Assembly: GCA_041397825.1 (NCBI GenBank)
Contig: JAWKVX010000003.1
Coordinates: 1 to 64,000, forward strand
Origin: JANNSX01 sp041397825
Lineage (GTDB): Bacteria; Pseudomonadota; Alphaproteobacteria; Rhizobiales; Hyphomicrobiaceae
Direction of reading: 5' to 3'
Length of the DNA: 64,000 bases
Position numbers and translations under genes: made by a program. Below, in pieces: positions 58,738 through 64,000 of the stretch. Position 1 is the stretch's first letter, and each line of letters starts with the position of its first letter. Below the pieces are notes generated by a model that saw nothing but the letters and a program-made list of their open reading frames with translations, ran no database searches and was not told the origin of the DNA.

Positions 58738-60013
58738 TGCGATCACGGGGTTGCTGCCGCCGGATCTGGTCGGTCGCGTCAATCGGGACTGGCAGCTCTG
58801 GGCGAGGCCGAGCCAAGTGCCGCCGGCCGATGGCGGGCGGCCTTGGCGCACCTGGCTGATGCTCGGTGGGCGCGGCGCAGGCAAGACCCGTGCCGGCGCC
58901 GAATGGGTGCGGGCACAGGCGCTCGGCATTCGCCCCTTTGCCGAGACGCCGGCCAGACGCATTGCTCTTGTCGGCGAGACGATTGCGGCGGTTCGCTCCG
59001 TCATGGTCGAGGGTGTGTCGGGATTGCTCGCCATCCATACCGACGCCGAGCGGCCGGATTTCGAGCCCTCGAAGCGACAGGTCGTCTGGAAGAATGGAGC
59101 GATTGCGCAGATCTTCTCGGCCGAAGAGCCCGATGCACTTCGCGGTCCGCAGTTCGCAGCAGCTTGGCTCGACGAGATCTGCAAGTGGCATCACGCCGAA
59201 CAGACATTCGACATGCTGCAGTTCGCGCTGCGGCTCGGCCGCAGTCCTCGTCAGGTCGTCACGACGACACCGAGGTCCATGACGCTGCTGCGCCGCATCA
59301 TGGCGGATGCCGCGACCGCGACGACGCTGATGACGACCCGCGAGAACGAGATCAATCTCGCGCCGGACTTCATTCGTCAGCTGGAAGTGCGATATGCGGG
59401 CACTCCAATGCTGAGGCAGGAGCTGAACGGAGAGCTGATCGAGGATCGCTCGGATGCGCTGTGGAGGCGTGAGACGATCGAGGCCTATCGCATCTGCGAG
59501 CCGCCTGAACTCGGCCGCATCGTCGTTGCACTCGACCCGCCGGTGACGAGCGGAGCAAGAGCTGATGCCTGCGGGATTGTCGTCGTCGGCCTCGGGAGAG
59601 ATGGTCGCGGCTACGTCATCGACGACCGCACAGTCAGGGGGCGCGAGCCGCTCGCTTGGGCCGAGGTTGCCGTCCGAGCCTATCATGCGCATGAGGCCGA
59701 CACCATTGTCGCCGAGGTCAATCAGGGTGGCGAGCTCGTCCCGACGCTGATTCGACAGGTCGATGCCGATATTCCCATCGAGCTTGTCCGTGCCACGCGT
59801 GGAAAGTGGGTGCGGGCGGAGCCGGTGGCGGCCCTTTACCAGCGCGGCCTCGTCAGCCACGTCGGATCCTGGCCCGAGCTCGAGGACCAGATGTGCGACT
59901 TCGGGCCGGACGGCCTGTCGGGCGGACGCAGCCCGGATCGGATGGATGCACTCGTCTGGGCATTGACGGCGCTGATGCTCGGACGCGGCGATCCGCAGAT
60001 ACGTGACATATGA
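58664..60013 (+). CDS. GTA-type terminase large subunit (g2)
   Basis: The 449-residue packaging ATPase has Walker A LGGRGAGKTRAGAEW (about residues 68-82), Walker B AAAWLDEICKW and the nuclease Asp in VALDPPVTSGARADACGI, with a second acidic block SPDRMDALVWALT. It matches the DNA-packaging protein gp2 of Rhodobacter GTA. ATG 58664 (AGGAGGCGCCG ahead) is used. It ends in ATGA overlap with the portal gene. Confidence 0.9.
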   Translation: MTIRTAGAESLLRELELLRTDSRLDAITGLLPPDLVGRVNRDWQLWARPSQVPPADGGRPWRTWLMLGGRGAGKTRAGAEWVRAQALGIRPFAETPARRIALVGETIAAVRSVMVEGVSGLLAIHTDAERPDFEPSKRQVVWKNGAIAQIFSAEEPDALRGPQFAAAWLDEICKWHHAEQTFDMLQFALRLGRSPRQVVTTTPRSMTLLRRIMADAATATTLMTTRENEINLAPDFIRQLEVRYAGTPMLRQELNGELIEDRSDALWRRETIEAYRICEPPELGRIVVALDPPVTSGARADACGIVVVGLGRDGRGYVIDDRTVRGREPLAWAEVAVRAYHAHEADTIVAEVNQGGELVPTLIRQVDADIPIELVRATRGKWVRAEPVAALYQRGLVSHVGSWPELEDQMCDFGPDGLSGGRSPDRMDALVWALTALMLGRGDPQIRDI

Positions 60014-61206
60014 ATGGAGCCCCAATGCTCTCGATCATCGATCGCCTGACTCGCCAGTTTCGTCCCGCATCAGAGGCGAAGGATGGCGGAGCGGGTGCGC
60101 TTGTAGCACTCCAATTCCAGGGTGCCGCAGCCTGGCGACCACGCGACTACGCGACCTTCGCCCGCGAAGGCTATCTGGCCAATCCGGTGGTCTATCGGTC
60201 GGTCCGGATGGTTGCCGAGGCGGCGGCCTCGGTACCGCTCGATCTCTTCGAGGATGGTCGCGAGGTCTCGGAACATCCCCTTGTCACACTGCTGGCGCGC
60301 CCCAATCCGGCGCAGTGCCAGCCCGAGCTGATGGAGGCCTGGTACGGCTTCCTGCTCGTCGCCGGGAACGCCTATCTCGAAGCCGTCTCGATCGGCGGCA
60401 GCGTGCGCGAGCTGCATGTTCTGAGACCCGATCGCATGGCCGTCGTGCCCGGTGCCGACGGGTGGCCGGCGGCCTACGACTACACCGTCTCGGGCCGCAC
60501 GCTCAGATACCACCAGGATGCCGAGGTCGTTCGCCCGATATTGCACCAGACATTCTTCCATCCCTTGAGCGATCACTATGGCCTCTCGCCGATCGAGCCG
60601 GCGGCGACGGCGATCGACCTGCACAACGCGGCCTCGACCTGGAACAAGGCGCTGCTCGACAATGCGGCGCGGCCGTCGGGTGCGCTCGTCTACGCGCCGG
60701 GCTCAGGCGGGCATCTGAGCCGCGAGCAGTTCGACCGGCTGAAGGCCGAGCTCGAGCAGAGCTTTCAAGGCCCGCGCAACGCCGGCCGACCGATGCTGCT
60801 CGAGGGCGGCCTCGACTGGAAGGCGATGGCGCTGACACCGAAGGACATGGATTTCATCGAGGCCAAGCACGCCGCCGCTCGCGAGATCGCACTGGCTTTG
60901 GGTGTTCCGCCGATGCTTCTCGGCATCCCGGGCGACAATACCTACGCCAACTTCCAGGAGGCGAATCGCATGCTCTGGCGGCAAACGGTGCTGCCGCTGG
61001 TTCAACGGACGGCAAAGGCGCTGTCGGCCTGGCTCGGACCGGTCTTCGGCGGCACGTTGGAGCTCGTTCCCGACCTCGACCAGATCGAGGCCCTCTCCGC
61101 CGAACGCGAGGCGCTCTGGGCGCGGGTGGAGAAGGCGAGCTTCCTGACGGTCGACGAGAAGCGGGCGGCGGTCGGATATGGGCCGACTGGGGAAAAAGAC
61201 GCTTGA
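60010..61206 (+). CDS. HK97-type phage portal protein (GTA g3)
   Basis: The 398-residue protein has the portal family features VYRSVRMVAEAAASVPLDLF, LARPNPAQCQPELMEAWYGFLLVAGNAYLEAV, FHPLSDHYGLSPIEPAATAIDLHNAASTWNKALLDNAARPSGALV and LGVPPMLLGIPGDNTYANFQEANRMLWRQTVLPL. It forms the DNA entry ring of the head. Start ATG 60010 overlaps the terminase stop. Confidence 0.92.
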   Translation: MNGAPMLSIIDRLTRQFRPASEAKDGGAGALVALQFQGAAAWRPRDYATFAREGYLANPVVYRSVRMVAEAAASVPLDLFEDGREVSEHPLVTLLARPNPAQCQPELMEAWYGFLLVAGNAYLEAVSIGGSVRELHVLRPDRMAVVPGADGWPAAYDYTVSGRTLRYHQDAEVVRPILHQTFFHPLSDHYGLSPIEPAATAIDLHNAASTWNKALLDNAARPSGALVYAPGSGGHLSREQFDRLKAELEQSFQGPRNAGRPMLLEGGLDWKAMALTPKDMDFIEAKHAAAREIALALGVPPMLLGIPGDNTYANFQEANRMLWRQTVLPLVQRTAKALSAWLGPVFGGTLELVPDLDQIEALSAEREALWARVEKASFLTVDEKRAAVGYGPTGEKDA

Positions 61207-61507
61207 TGGATTGTGACGACATACTCAGCAATGAGCGCGCCCGCTGAGACCATCGTTCCACTCTCTCATGGACGCAATCTCTTGATTGGTTCGCGTTCAG
61301 CGCAATGCGGTGGCCATCCCGGGGCGACACGGATGGGAGCCATCGATTGGTCCCGGGTTGACCCAGTATGGCGGGGACAGGCCGCGGTCGTGGCTGCCAG
61401 CTGTTCACCGCGCCAGCCTCGGCGCCGACCGTAGATCCCGGCTGAGCAATTCACGCTCGGCCTAACCGCACGATTGCCGGCAGAAACTGAAACTCCAAGA
61501 GGCCCTC
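61207..61507. other. Gap in the GTA cluster at the usual g3.5 position
   Basis: The 301 bases contain one short frame (61213-61434, 73 codons) that shows no GTA g3.5 features and no ribosome binding site. Part of the gap (61309-61345) has GGTGGCCATCCC and a near-complement, like an inserted intergenic repeat. Confidence 0.45.
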
Positions 61508-62209
61508 ATGCCCTCTACCATGCTCGCCCGCGAAACCAAATTCGCTCCTTGCGATCTCAAATCCGTCGATGCCGACGGCACGTTCGAGGGCTATGCCAGC
61601 GTCTTCGGCGTCGAGGACATGGCGCAGGACGTCGTCATGCCCGGCGCGTTCCGAACGAGCCTGTCGCAACGCGGCGCTGCCGGCGTGAAGCTGCTCTTCC
61701 AGCACGATCCGGCAGAGCCGATCGGCGTCTGGCTCGAGCTCGCCGAGGACACCAAGGGACTGTATGGCCGCGGCCGGTTGATGCCAGAGGTCGCCAAGGC
61801 GCGCGAGGTGCTGGCATTGATGCGTGCCGGGGCCCTCGACGGTCTCTCCATCGGATTTCGCGCCGTCAAAGGCGCACGCGAGGCCAGAAGCGGCATTCGC
61901 CGGCTCAAGGAGATCGACCTCTGGGAGATCTCCGTCGTCACCTTTCCGATGCTGCCGGAGGCGCGCGTCAGGACGGTCAAAACCGGACCGTTCGCCGGAC
62001 GCCTGCCGACGGAGCGCGAGTTCGAGCGCTGGCTCACGCGGGATGCTGGGCTCTCACGTGCCGATGCCCGGGCGATCATCGCCTCGGGTCTGAAGACGCT
62101 CACGGCCAGGCGGGACGCGGCCCACGGGCTCACCGAGGAGCAGGCGATGCTTCGTGCGATCAACGAGGCGACCCGGCTCATATCCCCAACACCACGGAGT
62201 TCCCAATGA
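61508..62209 (+). CDS. HK97-family prohead protease (GTA g4)
   Basis: The 233-residue serine protease has the family N-terminus FEGYASVFGVEDMAQDVVMPGAFRTSL, the catalytic His in FQHDPAEPIGVW and the Ser in GLSIGF, and LWEISVVTFPML. It trims the scaffold and capsid during head maturation. An extra C-terminal helical tail is present. It ends in ATGA overlap with the capsid gene. Confidence 0.92.
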   Translation: MPSTMLARETKFAPCDLKSVDADGTFEGYASVFGVEDMAQDVVMPGAFRTSLSQRGAAGVKLLFQHDPAEPIGVWLELAEDTKGLYGRGRLMPEVAKAREVLALMRAGALDGLSIGFRAVKGAREARSGIRRLKEIDLWEISVVTFPMLPEARVRTVKTGPFAGRLPTEREFERWLTRDAGLSRADARAIIASGLKTLTARRDAAHGLTEEQAMLRAINEATRLISPTPRSSQ

Positions 62210-63447
62210 CGGATACCATCGAGACGAAGGCCGACACCGGCTTCGGCGTCGCCGAGGCTTTCGGCGAGTTCATGCGCACCTTCGAGAGCTTCAAGGAGAC
62301 GAATGACGACCGGCTTGCCCAGCTCGAGCGGCGCATGTCGTCCGACGTCGTCACCGACGACAAGCTCAAGCGCCTCGACAAGGCGCTGGACGAGCAGAAG
62401 CGAACCGTCGACGAGCTGATCCTGAAGTCGCGCCGGCCGGAGCGCGGCTCCACCAGCCTGCCGACCCGTGCCGCCTACGAGCACAAGGCCGCCTTCGACG
62501 CCTATATGCGTCGTGGCGAGGCCTCCGGTCTGGCCGATCTGGAGTCGAAGGCTTTGTCGATCGGATCCAATCCGGACGGCGGCTATCTGGTGCCGGCCGA
62601 GGTCGAGACGACCGTCATGCAGGCGGTCAAGGAGATCTCGCCGATCCGTGCCATCGCCGGCAATCGCCAGGTCTCGAGCGCCGTCTATAAGAAGCCCTTC
62701 TCGACCACCGGCTTCGGTACCGGTTGGGTCGGCGAGACCGCCGCCCGGCCTGAAACGACGACCTCGACGCTGACCGAGCTCACCTTCCCCGCGATGGAGC
62801 TCTATGCCATGCCGGCGGCAACCGCCGCCATCCTCGACGACGCTGCCGTCAATATCGACGAGTGGATCGCCGACGAGGTCAGGAACGCATTCGCCGAGCA
62901 GGAGGGCAACGCCTTCATCCTCGGCAACGGCGTCAACAAGCCCAAAGGCTTCCTCGACTATCCGAAGGTGGCCGATGGCTCCTGGAGCTGGGGCAATATC
63001 GGCTATCAGGTCACCGGCGTCTCGGGAGGCTTTGCCGCGTCCGGGGCGAGCGATGCGCTGATCGATCTCGTCTACAGCTTGAAGGCGGGCCATCGTGCCA
63101 ACGCGCACTGGGTCATGAGCCGGTCCACGCAGTCCGCCGTGCGCAAGCTCAAGGACACGGAAGGCAACTATCTCTGGCAGCCGTCGGCCGGCCCAGGTGC
63201 GGCGCCCTCGCTCATGAGCTTTCCGATCGCGGAAGCCGAGGACATGCCGGACATTGCCGCCGATGCCTTTGCGATCGCCTTCGGCGATTTCGGCCGCGGC
63301 TATCTGGTCGTCGACCGGGCCGGCATCCGCGTGCTGCGCGATCCCTATTCCGCCAAGCCCTACGTGCTCTTCTACACGACGAAGCGCGTCGGCGGCGGTG
63401 TCCAGGATTTCGCCGCGATCAAGCTCCTGAAGTTCGGCACGGCGTAA
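62206..63447 (+). CDS. HK97-fold major capsid protein (GTA g5)
   Basis: The 413-residue protein has an N-terminal coiled-coil delta/scaffold region (about residues 15-85: FMRTFESFKETNDDRLAQLERRM ... KRLDKALDEQKRTVDEL) and the HK97 capsid fold with GGYLVPAEVETTVMQAVKEISPIRAIAG, GWVGETAARPETTT and FILGNGVNKPKGFLDYPKV. Cleavage by the g4 protease is expected at the end of the delta region near residue 85-115. ATG 62206 overlaps the g4 stop. Confidence 0.93.
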   Translation: MTDTIETKADTGFGVAEAFGEFMRTFESFKETNDDRLAQLERRMSSDVVTDDKLKRLDKALDEQKRTVDELILKSRRPERGSTSLPTRAAYEHKAAFDAYMRRGEASGLADLESKALSIGSNPDGGYLVPAEVETTVMQAVKEISPIRAIAGNRQVSSAVYKKPFSTTGFGTGWVGETAARPETTTSTLTELTFPAMELYAMPAATAAILDDAAVNIDEWIADEVRNAFAEQEGNAFILGNGVNKPKGFLDYPKVADGSWSWGNIGYQVTGVSGGFAASGASDALIDLVYSLKAGHRANAHWVMSRSTQSAVRKLKDTEGNYLWQPSAGPGAAPSLMSFPIAEAEDMPDIAADAFAIAFGDFGRGYLVVDRAGIRVLRDPYSAKPYVLFYTTKRVGGGVQDFAAIKLLKFGTA

Positions 63448-63554
63448 GCGCCGGGTTCCTCCCAACCCAAGCTGAGCCTTGCCGCAAGCGGCCGCGGCGG
63501 CGCCCCCTCCCGCCGCGGCCGTCCATCCCGGACCTTCTCCATCGAGGAACTCCC

Positions 63555-64000
63555 ATGGCACTCGTGCCCTCGAGTCTGCCGGCGATCGAGCCTGTCTCGC
63601 TCGCCGAGGCCAAGCTGCATCTGCGTGTCGATCACGACGACGAGGACATCCTGATCCTCTCGCTCATATCGGCGGCACGACTGCATCTGGAGCATGTGCT
63701 CGGTCGTGCCTTCATTACTCAGGGCTGGCTCTATCTGCTCGACGGCTGGCCCTCCGGCCATACCCTCGAGTTGCCGTTGTCGCCGGTCCAGAGCATCGTC
63801 TCTGTCAAGGTCTATGACGAGACCGATGTCGCCGAGACCGTGGCGCCCTCGCTCTATCTGCTCGACGGACTGAGTCAGCCGCCGCGACTGGTCCGCCGCT
63901 CGAGCTCTGCGTTTCCAAGGCCAGGGCGGTCCGCCAATGGCGTCGAGGTGAGCTTCGTTGCCGGCCACGGCAGTCTAGCCAGCGAGGTGCCGGCGCCGCT
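63555..64000 (+). CDS. Head-tail connector protein (GTA g6-like), 5' part
   Basis: An open frame from ATG 63555 (GAGGAACTCCC ahead) continues to the window edge without a stop. It reads MALVPSSLPAIEPVSLAEAKLHLRVDHDDEDILILSLISAARLHLEHVLGRAF, the start of the gp6/phiE125 gp8-type connector family (L-AKxHLRVD...E-ILxLIxAAR), then GWLYLLDGWP. It is the sixth gene of the GTA-like order. The 3' end is outside the window. Confidence 0.85.
   Translation, partial: MALVPSSLPAIEPVSLAEAKLHLRVDHDDEDILILSLISAARLHLEHVLGRAFITQGWLYLLDGWPSGHTLELPLSPVQSIVSVKVYDETDVAETVAPSLYLLDGLSQPPRLVRRSSSAFPRPGRSANGVEVSFVAGHGSLASEVPAP

Noticed and set aside
58727..60025. A 432-codon minus-strand frame over the terminase
   Set aside because: Antisense to a terminase with Walker A and B motifs; shadow frame.
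61591..63561. A 656-codon minus-strand frame over the GTA protease and capsid genes
   Set aside because: Length is due to high GC at third positions of the real genes; it spans two clear coding regions and has no recognisable domain.
1..64000. CRISPR arrays, tRNA and rRNA genes
   Set aside because: No evenly spaced direct repeats of 25-40 bases, no conserved T-loop sequence in a tRNA-like context and no rRNA signature were seen.

Overview
The window is GC-rich chromosomal DNA of an alphaproteobacterium, most likely a member of the Hyphomicrobiales (Rhizobiales). The lineage call rests on a group of genes typical of that order: a MucR/Ros-type regulator, DUF6456, DUF5330 and DUF1491 proteins, a DUF1214/DUF1254 pair, a stand-alone DnaA domain IV protein, SufE, and an RcGTA-like gene-transfer-agent head cluster. 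No rRNA, tRNA, CRISPR array or complete insertion sequence was found.

Layout. 1-4.2 kb: end of a carboxymuconolactone decarboxylase-like gene, two alpha/beta hydrolases and glyS. 4.3-8.6 kb: a zinc-uptake operon read leftward from one promoter in the order zur, COG0523 GTPase, small His-rich membrane protein, znuC, znuB, znuA, with a 20-bp Zur operator at 8568-8587. 8.6-13.75 kb: an accessory island of two Rhs (polymorphic toxin) 3' ends, each followed by an immunity gene and by a diverged copy of the same repeat. The second rhs is broken by at least five short hairpin-bearing insertions. 13.75-19.1 kb: glycolate oxidase glcDEF and a divergent LysR gene. 19.1-26.5 kb: two neighbouring PLP-enzyme genes and a YnjBCD-type ABC transporter. 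26.6-31 kb: a small secreted protein, a YdjM-like membrane protein, a methyltransferase, an orphan HigA, Fe superoxide dismutase and a universal stress protein. 31-38.6 kb: a Dpp/Opp-type ABC transporter whose last ATPase is continuous in frame with a three-domain hydrolase (DLH-like, NTF2-like, cyclase). 38.8-46.3 kb: LysE exporter, rpsU, isochorismatase, cupin, S9 peptidase, MFS exporter, msrB and a 12-TM ion transporter. 46.8-58 kb: conserved rhizobial regulators, sufE, small proteins, an SLC13-like transporter, the DUF1214/1254 pair, a class A PBP and YcgN. 58.2-64 kb: GTA-like packaging and head genes in the order g1, g2, g3, g4, g5, g6, running off the right edge.

How the parts work together. 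The Zur operon is a self-contained zinc-starvation module: sensor, metallochaperone-type GTPase and ABC importer. GlcDEF oxidises glycolate to glyoxylate, and the LysR gene beside it is the natural candidate regulator. The oligopeptide-type transporter cluster is wired to intracellular hydrolases and probably imports and hydrolyses an organic amide or lactone; the substrate cannot be read from the sequence.

Sequence quality. Five otherwise conserved genes (LysR, the unknown PLP protein, Usp, cupin, S9 peptidase) each carry one frameshift that fits loss of one base. This looks more like consensus indel error than true decay, and single-gene pseudogene calls here should be treated with caution. 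The rhs region is different: its damage is multiple and is caused by inserted sequence.
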